Notes under the pieces: generated by a model
Database searches by the model: none
What the model was told of the DNA's origin: nothing
Seen by the model: only the letters and a program-made list of their open reading frames with translations
Translations under genes and position numbers: made by a program
Part shown: in pieces, positions 8,341 through 15,831 of the stretch
Position numbering within the stretch: position 1 is the first letter of the stretch
Layout: the number at the start of each line of letters is the position of its first letter
NCBI RefSeq assembly: GCF_003610495.1
Contig: NZ_RAPK01000008.1
Coordinates: 62,001-126,000, forward strand
DNA: 64,000 bases
Direction: 5' to 3'
Source: Sinobaca qinghaiensis
Lineage (GTDB): Bacteria; Bacillota; Bacilli; Bacillales; Marinococcaceae

Positions 8341-9057
8341 TTACCATTGAAAGAAATATTTCAACAGCGTTGCAATAAGTGCGTACCCTCCTGCAGAAAT
8401 GAGAAATGTAGGAAGGTGCGCATTTTCTTCATTCGGCATCTCCTTATTTAATACGTTCATCAGCATCGCGCCTGAAATAAAGGCAAATACGACAGCCAGG
8501 CCGATTGAAGAATATGGTACGAGTATACCGACAAGCCAACCAGCCAGTATGCCTGCAGCCAGAATATACCGCGCCACTTTCTCATAGCGCTCTTTATCTT
8601 CGCGCCAGAGGTCGTGCGATACTGCCATAAAATGAAGCCCTACGGCCATTGCGTAGAAAACGCCCTGGATCGTCTCCACATCGGAAGCAAACACAATGTA
8701 GGAGATCATCATATTATATAGAGTAAAAAAGCCAACCTGTATGTAAAAAAACAATGCCTGTCCGTCCCGTCTGCCTTTTTTCTGCTGGGCATCCGCTGTT
8801 TTAAATACGGTGTAGAAAACCATCAGCCCTACAAGGCCTAGTATGTAAAGTTCTGATTCCATCGCAAGTTCTCCGCTGAATGCCTCCTGCTCTTCATGCA
8901 GCGAGGGAAGCACGTAAACAAATATATAAGATACAGCAATACCTCCTGAAAAAGAAAGCCAGCGAAAGCTTCGGATTCTCGGGCCTTTTACAAATATATT
9001 GGCAAATATCTGTACGGCAATAAAAAACAGCCCTATTAAAACTACATCCAACGTCAT
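8341..9057 (-). CDS. Polytopic membrane protein, possibly ZIP-like
   Basis: Integral membrane protein of 238 residues with about 7-8 TM segments. Start at 9057 (GAAAGGGAG Shine-Dalgarno). The second segment SGGIAVSYIFVYVLPSLHEE and the later HFMAVSHDLWR and ILAGWLVGIL segments recall ZIP-type metal permeases (small residues in the helix, a His in the middle). The metal-binding HNxxD/HExPH signature of classical ZIPs is not obvious, so the assignment is weak. The gene is separated from nirD by 110 bp, is on the same strand, and may be read from the nirBD transcript. Confidence 0.5.
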   Translation of the reverse strand: MTLDVVLIGLFFIAVQIFANIFVKGPRIRSFRWLSFSGGIAVSYIFVYVLPSLHEEQEAFSGELAMESELYILGLVGLMVFYTVFKTADAQQKKGRRDGQALFFYIQVGFFTLYNMMISYIVFASDVETIQGVFYAMAVGLHFMAVSHDLWREDKERYEKVARYILAAGILAGWLVGILVPYSSIGLAVVFAFISGAMLMNVLNKEMPNEENAHLPTFLISAGGYALIATLLKYFFQW

Positions 9058-9167
9058 GACTATTCTCCCTTTCTTTCCTTTCTGCTGGTATAATCCGCAG
9101 AAAAAATCCCTTACCCCCAACTATATCAGCCAGGGTAAGGGATTCGCCATTTTTTTGGGCTTTTCTT

Positions 9168-9491
9168 TTATATTTGAATATACACGCTGCTGCCTTCCAC
9201 CTGCACAGAATAGGAATGGGTGCAGCCCACATCGGGTGCCTGGGCTTTTCCATCTACTGTGCTTATTTTCCAGTCATGAAGCGGGCAGAATACATAGTCT
9301 CCGCTGACAATTCCCTGGGAAAGGGGGCCGCCTTTATGGGGGCAGCTGTTGCGGATTGCCCTGATTTTATCTGAGTTCGTTTTAAAAAAGGCAATTGATT
9401 CTCCATTAACAAATATTTCTTTAGGGATGCCTTTGGTAAATTCTTCTACGTCCGCTACATATACCGCTGTTGTTTCGGTTGTTTCAGCCAT
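9168..9491 (-). CDS. nirD: Nitrite reductase (NADH) small subunit NirD
   Basis: Small subunit of the cytosolic siroheme nitrite reductase (107 residues, full length). It has a Rieske-type fold with both ligand pairs preserved: Cys50-x-His52 (SCPHKGGPL) and Cys69-xx-His72 (CPLHDWKI). Many NirD proteins lack the cluster ligands, whereas this one keeps them. It lies 18 bp after nirB, so it is the third gene of nasF-nirB-nirD. It supports reduction of nitrite to ammonium for assimilation (or detoxification), and corresponds to NasE of B. subtilis. Confidence 0.95.
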   Translation of the reverse strand: MAETTETTAVYVADVEEFTKGIPKEIFVNGESIAFFKTNSDKIRAIRNSCPHKGGPLSQGIVSGDYVFCPLHDWKISTVDGKAQAPDVGCTHSYSVQVEGSSVYIQI

Positions 9492-9509
9492 GGCCCCGCT
9501 CCTTTTTGT

Positions 9510-11948
9510 TTATTGAAGAACTTCTACTTTTTTCTGCTCAAACAGCTCTTCCCGCTTCTTCTCATTGCTCGTAATCGACTTCCACGGATCTTCCGGAAGA
9601 GCTTCCAACGCTGTATCCATGCGCGCAATCAGTGCTTTGCGCTCTTCTTTATTATCTAAAATAACGGATTTTACATGCTCCAGGCCTACGCGCCCGATCC
9701 AATGCGACGTTCTTTCCAGATATCTGGCGTTTTCCCGGTAGTACTGCAGGTAGGCGCTGATCGTATCGATTACTTCTTCGGTTGTCTGCACTTTCGTAAG
9801 CAGCTCGCCGCCCTTTAAATCCACGCCGCCGTTGCCGCCTGCATACAGCTCCCAGGCACCTTCCACCCCGACAATTCCCAGGTCTTTAATTCCGGACTCC
9901 GCGCAGTTTCTCGGGCAGGCCGATACTGCCATTTTTACTTTATGCGGAGTGTTAAGCCGGTCGTATTTCTTTTCAATGGCGATGCCCAGGCCGATCGAGT
10001 CCTGGGTGCCGAAACGGCAGAAATCTTCTCCTACGCATGTTTTCACTGTGCGAAGCGATTTGGCATAGGCGTAACCGGAAGGCATATTCAAGTCTTCCCA
10101 GACTGAGGGCAGATCCGCCTTTGGAATACCCAGCATATCAATCCGCTGCCCGCCGGTTAATTTCAGCAGGGGCACATCGTACTTGTCGGCCACCTCTGCA
10201 ATTTTCCGGAGCTGATCCGGATTGGTTACCCCTCCGTACATTCTTGGCACGACCGAATAAGTACCGTCGTTTTGAATGTTAGCGTGCATTCTTTCGTTTA
10301 CAAAACGGGACGAGGGGTCATCTTCATATTCTTTTGGATGGGCTACGCCTAAATAGTAATTGATCGCCGGCCGGCATTTGGAACAGCCTTCCGATGTTTT
10401 CCAGTGGAGTACATTCATGACTTCTCTCGTCAGCGTAAGCTGTTTGGTCCTGATCTCTTCCCCGACTTCTTCGTGCGTAAGGTCGGTACAGCCGCACATT
10501 GGCTCTTCCTGCAGACCTTCTCCTGCCTCATCTCCGAGCGTGTGGGCGAGCAGGTCGGCTACAAGCGGCTTGCACCCTCCACATGACCGGGCGGCATTTG
10601 TATGCTTTTTTACTTCTTCCACTGAGGTTAATCCATCTTTTTGAATGGCTTCCACAATATCGCCTTTACAGACCCCGTTACAGCCGCAGATGGTTTCGAA
10701 CGGCTCCATTGCAGCAGTCAGGCTTCCTGCTTCTCCGCCTTCCTGTTCCGAGGGAAGAATAATGGTTTTCCCAAGGCCGGTAATGTCCTGGCCTTTTTTC
10801 ATCATTTCAAGCAGTCTCGGCGAATCCGCGGTCTCTCCGTAGAGAACCGCTCCTACTACGCGGTTGTCACGTACGACCACTTTTTTGTATATGCCTTCAA
10901 ATTCATCGTGCACGCGGATTGCTTTCGTATCCTCTTCATCCTGAAATGTGCCCGCAGAAAACACATCCACACCGGATACCTTCAGCTGCGTATACGTGAG
11001 CGACCCCTGATAACCGGTGCCGGTACGCGCTTTTGCACAGATTCGTTCAGCCAGCACCTTTCCCTGCTCATAAAGTGGAGCCACCAGGCCGTAGGCAATA
11101 CCGTTGTGCTCGGCGCATTCGCCTACCGCATATATGTCTTTAACGCTTGTTTCCATATGATCATTAACGAGAATAGCACGATTTGTATCGATCCCTGAAG
11201 CCCCTGCTAATACGGCGTTAGGTCGGATACCGACGGCCATGACGACCAGATCGGCTTCCAGCGTGGAACCATCTTTAAATTTCAGTCCCTCCACCCGTTT
11301 TTTTCCCAGTATCTTTTCTGTGTCTTTCGCCATATGAAACCGCATGCCCTGTGCTTCCAAATCATTCTTGAGCATTCGGGATGCCGGCTCATCAAGCTGG
11401 CGCTCCATCAGATAGCTGCTGTTATGTACGACTTCAGTTTCCATATCCAGATTCAACAGGCCGCGGGCTGCTTCCAGACCAAGCAGTCCTCCTCCAATAA
11501 CGACCGCTCTTCTATATTTTTTAGAGGCACTGATCATTTCTTCTGTGTCTTTAATATCCCGGAAGGCAATGACCCCTTCTTTATCTGCACCAGGTAAAGG
11601 CAGCATAAACGCATTGGACCCCGTTGCAATAATTAAATGGTCATACGGACATTCACGGCCCTGTCTGCTCCGTACAACTTTTTTCTTTTTATCAATTTCC
11701 TCCGCTTCATCTCCTGCATAAAGGGTAATATTCTTTTCTTCATACCAGTCATAGTCGTTCAAAATAATTTCATTGATGTCGCTGTCTCCCTGCAGCACTT
11801 TGGAGAGCAGAATACGATTATAATTTGGGTACGGTTCTTTTCCGAAAATGGTAATAGTAAAGCGATTCGGTTCTTTTTTTAGAATTTCCTCAATCGTTCG
11901 AATACCGGCCATTCCGTTCCCTATTAAGACAATATTCTCTTTACGCAT
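9510..11948 (-). CDS. nirB: Nitrite reductase (NADH) large subunit NirB
   Basis: Large subunit of assimilatory NAD(P)H nitrite reductase (NasD equivalent), reducing nitrite to ammonium in the cytosol. ATG at 11948 fits the AAAGGAGTG Shine-Dalgarno better than the upstream GTG at 11960, giving 812 residues. Domains in order: FAD/NAD(P) reductase (GNGMAGIRTIEEIL near the start; second Rossmann VIGGGLLGLEAARGL), two BFD-like [2Fe-2S] regions (CGCNGVCKGDI and SCGGCKPLV; CGCTDL and CSKCRPAINYY), and the siroheme/[4Fe-4S] domain with CVGEDFCRFG and SACPRNCAES. All cluster cysteines are present. It follows nasF by 30 bp, and siroheme made by NasF is its cofactor. Confidence 0.96.
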   Translation of the reverse strand: MRKENIVLIGNGMAGIRTIEEILKKEPNRFTITIFGKEPYPNYNRILLSKVLQGDSDINEIILNDYDWYEEKNITLYAGDEAEEIDKKKKVVRSRQGRECPYDHLIIATGSNAFMLPLPGADKEGVIAFRDIKDTEEMISASKKYRRAVVIGGGLLGLEAARGLLNLDMETEVVHNSSYLMERQLDEPASRMLKNDLEAQGMRFHMAKDTEKILGKKRVEGLKFKDGSTLEADLVVMAVGIRPNAVLAGASGIDTNRAILVNDHMETSVKDIYAVGECAEHNGIAYGLVAPLYEQGKVLAERICAKARTGTGYQGSLTYTQLKVSGVDVFSAGTFQDEEDTKAIRVHDEFEGIYKKVVVRDNRVVGAVLYGETADSPRLLEMMKKGQDITGLGKTIILPSEQEGGEAGSLTAAMEPFETICGCNGVCKGDIVEAIQKDGLTSVEEVKKHTNAARSCGGCKPLVADLLAHTLGDEAGEGLQEEPMCGCTDLTHEEVGEEIRTKQLTLTREVMNVLHWKTSEGCSKCRPAINYYLGVAHPKEYEDDPSSRFVNERMHANIQNDGTYSVVPRMYGGVTNPDQLRKIAEVADKYDVPLLKLTGGQRIDMLGIPKADLPSVWEDLNMPSGYAYAKSLRTVKTCVGEDFCRFGTQDSIGLGIAIEKKYDRLNTPHKVKMAVSACPRNCAESGIKDLGIVGVEGAWELYAGGNGGVDLKGGELLTKVQTTEEVIDTISAYLQYYRENARYLERTSHWIGRVGLEHVKSVILDNKEERKALIARMDTALEALPEDPWKSITSNEKKREELFEQKKVEVLQ

Positions 11949-11978
11949 GCTGTACGACACTCCTTTGAATGATATAAC

Positions 11979-13115
11979 TCAGATGATTTCGGCTAGAGCA
12001 GGCTTATCAGCAGACAATGAAATCCATTTTTCAAAACTTCCAGCTTCCGGGAGACAGGTTACATACTGTGCTCCTGCCTGCTTTAACGAATCAGCGGCGC
12101 TTCTGGAACAGCAGTAGAAAGTAAGTTTATCTTCTATTAAGTCTCCCGGAAGAGATTCTAGACAGTCAGCGGCGGAAGCCAGGTCCGGCACGATGATATG
12201 AGACGCATGGCCGACCATGGTTAAATGGCTGAAAGCCGTTTTTTCCCGGTTTCCCCATTTGCGGCTCCCTGTATACACTTCCGCTCCCAGGCTTTCCCAT
12301 TCCTTTTGAAATTTTTCTGTTTCCGGAGTGGCATGATGAATAATGCATCCTTCTCCAGTTAGCGGCCCCTTCTCTATCCACTGCAGCTTGTGATGAAGTA
12401 CAGCTACTTCTCCTACAATAATGATGGAAGGGTTTGCCATTTTTTGATCCGCCGCTTTTCTTTCGATATCAGCAAGCGTTCCTATTATTTCCCGCTGTCT
12501 GCCGCAGGTCCCCCATTCAACGACAAGCACCGGGGTACCTTCGTTTTTTCCATGGCTGATCAGTTCAGAAGCGATGAAAGGAAGGTTTTTCATTCCCATA
12601 TAAAAGACGATCGTTTCCATTCCTTTTGCGAGGCCTGCCCAGTCTGCCTCCGGCTTCCCGGACTTCTCTTTGCTGTGCCCTGTCACAATAGCAAGGGACC
12701 TGGCATGGTCCCGATGCGTAAGCGGCACTCCTGCATAGAGCGAAGCAGCGCTGGCAGCAGTTACACCCGGAATCATTTCATAGGCAACTTTATGACTGCG
12801 GAGCATTTCCGCCTCTTCCCCAACTCTTCCGAATATACCCGGATCGCCGCCCTTCAGCCGGACGACCCTTTTTCCCTTCTTTGCCTGAATCAGCAGCTCT
12901 GTTTGAATATCCTGCTGCCGCAGCGTATGCTCGCACGGTTTTTTTCCACAGTAGATAAATTTCGCTTCCGGATCAGCTTCCAAAAGCAGGGCGGGATGGA
13001 CCAGCCTGTCAAATACCACAACGTCAGCCCGCTGAAGAGCTTTCAATCCCTTGATTGTCAACAGCTCCGGATCTCCCGGACCGGCTCCTACAAAACAAAC
13101 GACACCTGGTTTCAT
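11979..13115 (-). CDS. nasF: Uroporphyrinogen-III C-methyltransferase with degenerate HemD-like tail
   Basis: Makes precorrin-2, the precursor of siroheme for nitrite reductase. Residues 1-240 are a complete SUMT (CobA) domain: VGAGPGDPELLT at the N-terminus, VRLKGGDPGIFGRVGEE, PGVTAASAASLYAGVPLTHR and VFYMGMK. Residues about 245-378 resemble a shortened uroporphyrinogen-III synthase fold, but only one half-domain's worth is left. B. subtilis NasF is a longer fusion (about 480 residues), so the tail is reduced. Its catalytic competence is doubtful. First gene of the nasF-nirB-nirD operon, with ATG at 13115 after an AGGAGTG Shine-Dalgarno. Confidence 0.9.
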   Translation of the reverse strand: MKPGVVCFVGAGPGDPELLTIKGLKALQRADVVVFDRLVHPALLLEADPEAKFIYCGKKPCEHTLRQQDIQTELLIQAKKGKRVVRLKGGDPGIFGRVGEEAEMLRSHKVAYEMIPGVTAASAASLYAGVPLTHRDHARSLAIVTGHSKEKSGKPEADWAGLAKGMETIVFYMGMKNLPFIASELISHGKNEGTPVLVVEWGTCGRQREIIGTLADIERKAADQKMANPSIIIVGEVAVLHHKLQWIEKGPLTGEGCIIHHATPETEKFQKEWESLGAEVYTGSRKWGNREKTAFSHLTMVGHASHIIVPDLASAADCLESLPGDLIEDKLTFYCCSRSAADSLKQAGAQYVTCLPEAGSFEKWISLSADKPALAEII

Positions 13116-13151
13116 TTCGTTTCACTCCTGCTTTTCTTTATAATTATGTAT

Positions 13152-13181
13152 TGTATAGAAAGAAGCTGGGAATTTCTGCAA
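13152..13181 (-). promoter_or_regulatory. Promoter of nasF-nirBD
   Basis: On the minus strand TTGCAG (13176-13181), 18 bp, TATACA (13152-13157). I looked for a TnrA box (TGTnA-N7-TnACA) here and did not find a convincing one. Confidence 0.4.
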
Positions 13182-13243
13182 CAGCGAAAGATAATCTAAC
13201 ACACTTTATTATGCATATTAAATACATATTAAATAACAGATAA

Positions 13244-13269
13244 AACCCGCTCCTTAAAAGAAGCGGGTT
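13244..13269 (-). terminator. Terminator of thiDME operon
   Basis: AACCCGCT / AGCGGGTT stem, followed on the minus strand by TTTTATC, 11 bp beyond the thiE stop codon. Confidence 0.8.
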
Positions 13270-13279
13270 GAAGTCGTGA

Positions 13280-13915
13280 TTATTTTTGAGCCAGCTGCCT
13301 AAGACGTTGTGCTGCCTCTTTCGGATCTATTGCCCGGCTGATAGCAGAAATCAGCGATACCCCGTCAGCTCCAGCCCTCATGATGCTTTTCACATTTTTC
13401 TCTGTAATGCCGCCGATGCCTACAATCGGAAGGGTAATACCAAATTTCCGTAAGTCCTGTATGCCTTCCGGACCGATAGGCTCATCGGCATCGTCCTTTG
13501 ATGTAGTGGCGTACATAGGTCCTGTTCCAATATAATCGGCCTCGTCCTGTACAGCCTTTTCGGCTTCCTTCAGTGTTTTTGCCGACACGCCTACGATCAT
13601 ATGGGCCGGTAGTTTCTTTTTCACACTAGAAGCCGGCTCGTCCCCCTGGCCGATGTGAACGCCATCCGCCCCGATCTGTACAGCAAGATCGACATCATCG
13701 TTTACAATAAACGGAATGCTGTGGCTTCGGCATACAGCAAGCAGTTCACGAGCCAGCTCTTCTTTTTGTTCTACCGTTTTTGAAGCCGGTCCTTTTTCAC
13801 GGAACTGAAAGCAGGTAATCCCGCCCGCGACCGCCTGCTTGAGTACTTCAGCAGGGTCTTTATCCGTATCCTGGCTGCCCATAATAAAATAAAGCAGCAG
13901 TGTTTCTTTATTCAT
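13280..13915 (-). CDS. thiE: Thiamine phosphate synthase ThiE
   Basis: Couples HMP-PP and thiazole phosphate to thiamine phosphate in the cytosol. The 211-residue TIM barrel is of normal length. Motifs seen: QFREKGP at 37-43 (pyrophosphate-binding Arg/Lys), FIVNDDVDLAVQIGADGVHIGQGD, GVSAKTLKEAEKA, YIGTGPMYATTSKDD and GIGGITEKNV. It overlaps the end of thiM by 8 bp and is the last gene of thiD-thiM-thiE, controlled by the TPP riboswitch at 15706-15788. It is distinguished from the TenI paralogue at 33995 by keeping the complete substrate motifs. Confidence 0.96.
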   Translation of the reverse strand: MNKETLLLYFIMGSQDTDKDPAEVLKQAVAGGITCFQFREKGPASKTVEQKEELARELLAVCRSHSIPFIVNDDVDLAVQIGADGVHIGQGDEPASSVKKKLPAHMIVGVSAKTLKEAEKAVQDEADYIGTGPMYATTSKDDADEPIGPEGIQDLRKFGITLPIVGIGGITEKNVKSIMRAGADGVSLISAISRAIDPKEAAQRLRQLAQK

Positions 13916-14744
13916 AAGTGCCTTTCAACGCTTCTTTTTTAAGTGTCAGCTGCTGCCTGATATCCATATCCCCTACATGGTACAGGGCGTTCAGCAGCTC
14001 TACCTGAAACGTGCCGGGTCCTCTCATCGAAGCAAACCCACCGGCTTTTTCAGCCGCTACTCCGTAGTAGCCGAGCGCCGCGGCTGCGCCGTATGCCACA
14101 TCGTCCGTGACCGTAAGAAAAGAACCGATCAGGGAGCTTAGCAGGCAGCCGGATCCGGTCACTCTTGTCATCATCGAATGGCCATTATGGATGCGGTACA
14201 TATCTTTTCCATCCGTAATCGCATCAACCGCTCCGGTAACCACGACAGGAAGCTTCAGTGCCTGGTAAGCACGTTCTGCCGTTTCTGCTGTTCCTGACTG
14301 GGAGGAGCCTGAATCGACTCCGCGCGTGCTGCTTTCAAGTCCTGCGACAGCGGCAATTTCTCCTGCATTACCGCGGATGAGGGATATATCTATTTCTTTT
14401 AGAAGCCGGCGCGCTGTATCCGTGCGGTAGGCTGTAGCACCAGCCCCTACCGGATCCAGCACGACCGGAATGCCTTTTTTATTTGCCGCCGCTCCAGCAA
14501 GAAGCATTGACTCCACCTGTAATTGGTTCAGCGTTCCAATATTAAGCACAAGCGCATCTGCGGCAGCCGCCATATCTGCCGCTTCTTCTTTTGCATTCGC
14601 CATCACAGGCGATGCACCGGCCGCTAAAAGGCCGTTTGCCGTAAAGTTTGTTACGACTACGTTTGTAATGTTATGAATAAGAGGCTTTGCCGCCCGCATT
14701 TCATGCAGAACTTTGTATACTTTTTTTCCTTCAGAATGCATCAT
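13908..14744 (-). CDS. thiM: Hydroxyethylthiazole kinase ThiM
   Basis: Phosphorylates the thiazole alcohol 4-methyl-5-(2-hydroxyethyl)thiazole, a salvage step feeding ThiE. It has 278 residues. Family signatures: PLIHNITNVVVTNFTANGLLAAGASPVM near the N-terminus, VVLDPVGAGATAYR, IRGNAGEIAAVAG, VVVTGAVDAITDG and the C-terminal anion-hole motif VTGSGCLLSSLIG. Two adjacent ATGs exist; the first (14744) lies 10 bp after GGAGG. It comes 27 bp after thiD and overlaps thiE, so it is in the middle of the riboswitch-controlled operon. Confidence 0.96.
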   Translation of the reverse strand: MMHSEGKKVYKVLHEMRAAKPLIHNITNVVVTNFTANGLLAAGASPVMANAKEEAADMAAAADALVLNIGTLNQLQVESMLLAGAAANKKGIPVVLDPVGAGATAYRTDTARRLLKEIDISLIRGNAGEIAAVAGLESSTRGVDSGSSQSGTAETAERAYQALKLPVVVTGAVDAITDGKDMYRIHNGHSMMTRVTGSGCLLSSLIGSFLTVTDDVAYGAAAALGYYGVAAEKAGGFASMRGPGTFQVELLNALYHVGDMDIRQQLTLKKEALKGTYE

Positions 14745-14771
14745 GTTCTCTTTCCCTCCAGGTCATTTCAT

Positions 14772-15569
14772 TTATTTCTCTAAAAACCGTCCCCAGTGAT
14801 TAACCGGTCCACTGCCGTGTCCAATATTGAGCGGGTGGCTGATCGCTTTTGTAATAAATTCCTTAGCCAGCTCACATGATTTGATGACGGGAATGCCTTT
14901 TGCCCGATTGGCAGCAATAGCCGCAGAAAATGTACATCCCGTCCCGTGCGTATGCTTTGTATCAAATCGATCCGCTGTCAGATGAATAAACTCTTTCTTA
15001 TAATATAACACATCAATGGCCGTATCTTTGGCGTGGCCCCCCTTTACAACGGCAGCCCCGGCTCCCATCTCATCGACCAGCAGACGGGCTGCTTTTTCGG
15101 CCTCTTTTATCGTGGATACGTTTACTCCGGTAAGCTTTTCGGCTTCTTCCATATTAGGAGTCACGACTTCTGCTATAGGCAGCAGCCGGTTAATCATCAG
15201 CTCTGTCGTTTCTTTATCCATTAACGAATCACCGCTCGTCGCGACCATCACCGGGTCTACAATGATCGGCAGGTTTTCTCGTTCCAGCCGGTCCGTAATG
15301 CTTTCAATCATGGAAGGCAGAGCGATCATCCCGGTTTTTACCGCCTGGGGCCGGATATCTTCGAGTACTGCTTCCAGCTGTTTTAGAATGGCTTCATTTT
15401 CCATATGCCAAACGTCTTTGACCCCTACGGTATTCTGCGCAACGACGCTTGTAATAACCGCCATTCCATAAGCCCCGACCTCCTGGAATGTCTTTAAGTC
15501 GGCATGAATGCCTGCGCCTCCAGTAGGGTCTGTTCCCGCTATCGATAATACTTTTGGTATTTCCGCCAT
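14772..15569 (-). CDS. thiD: Hydroxymethylpyrimidine/phosphomethylpyrimidine kinase ThiD
   Basis: Ribokinase-fold kinase of 265 residues that phosphorylates HMP (or HMP-P) in the pyrimidine branch of thiamine synthesis. Motifs: SIAGTDPTGGAGIHADLKTF near the N-terminus, GAYGMAVITSVVAQNT, VDPVMVATSGD, TPNMEEAEKLTG, VVKGGH and the ATP/anion-hole motif HTHGTGCTFSAAIAA. A pyridoxine-kinase-type paralogue (PdxK/ThiD2) cannot be fully excluded. However, the position as first gene behind a TPP riboswitch with thiM and thiE makes the thiamine role likely. Confidence 0.94.
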   Translation of the reverse strand: MAEIPKVLSIAGTDPTGGAGIHADLKTFQEVGAYGMAVITSVVAQNTVGVKDVWHMENEAILKQLEAVLEDIRPQAVKTGMIALPSMIESITDRLERENLPIIVDPVMVATSGDSLMDKETTELMINRLLPIAEVVTPNMEEAEKLTGVNVSTIKEAEKAARLLVDEMGAGAAVVKGGHAKDTAIDVLYYKKEFIHLTADRFDTKHTHGTGCTFSAAIAANRAKGIPVIKSCELAKEFITKAISHPLNIGHGSGPVNHWGRFLEK

Positions 15570-15642
15570 GATTTGTTCCTCCGTTTTTAGGTGTACTCAC
15601 CACATCCGGGACAGCTTTTACTTTTCTGCTCTTCCCATATAA

Positions 15643-15673
15643 AAAAGCCGCCCCTTGAAAGGAGCGGCTTTTG
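15643..15673 (-). terminator. Riboswitch expression-platform terminator before thiD
   Basis: AAGCCGC...GCGGCTT hairpin followed by a T-run on the minus strand, between the TPP aptamer and thiD (75 bp before the start). This is typical transcription attenuation. Confidence 0.85.
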
Positions 15674-15705
15674 CTGACTATGCCAGCCTGATAAAAACGC
15701 ACGCT

Positions 15706-15788
15706 CCACTTTCCTACGCTGGCTTTACCCAGATCAGGTTCAGAGGGACAAAGGAATTTCCTTATCTCAGCATATGCGCCCCTAGTGG
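15706..15788 (-). promoter_or_regulatory. TPP riboswitch upstream of thiD
   Basis: Minus strand: P1 CCACT (15784-15788) / AGTGG (15706-15710), with GGGGCGCATATGCTGAGATA, CTGAACCTGATCTGGGTAAA and GCCAGCGTAGGAAAGTGG. These are all the canonical thi-box segments. It is followed by the attenuator terminator at 15643-15673. Confidence 0.96.
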
Positions 15789-15801
15789 TTGTCTTTATTT
15801 C

Positions 15802-15831
15802 ATGTTACGGGAGAGAAAGCTTTATTGTCAA
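15802..15831 (-). promoter_or_regulatory. Promoter of thiDME
   Basis: Minus strand TTGACA (15826-15831), 18 bp, TAACAT (15802-15807), ending about 14 bp before the riboswitch. The -35 abuts the stop codon of the RND permease gene. Confidence 0.65.

Noticed and set aside
10641-11198. 185-residue plus-strand open frame opposite nirB
   Set aside because: It lies entirely antisense to well-conserved nirB coding sequence, has no Shine-Dalgarno, and its composition is that of a frame shadow.
12390-13199. 269-residue plus-strand open frame opposite nasF
   Set aside because: Antisense shadow of the SUMT gene, with no start context and no recognisable domain.
13116-13240. TnrA box upstream of nasF
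   Set aside because: No TGTnA-N7-TnACA pattern found; ATGCAT-ATTAA-ATACAT at 13210-13226 is only an AT-rich dyad.
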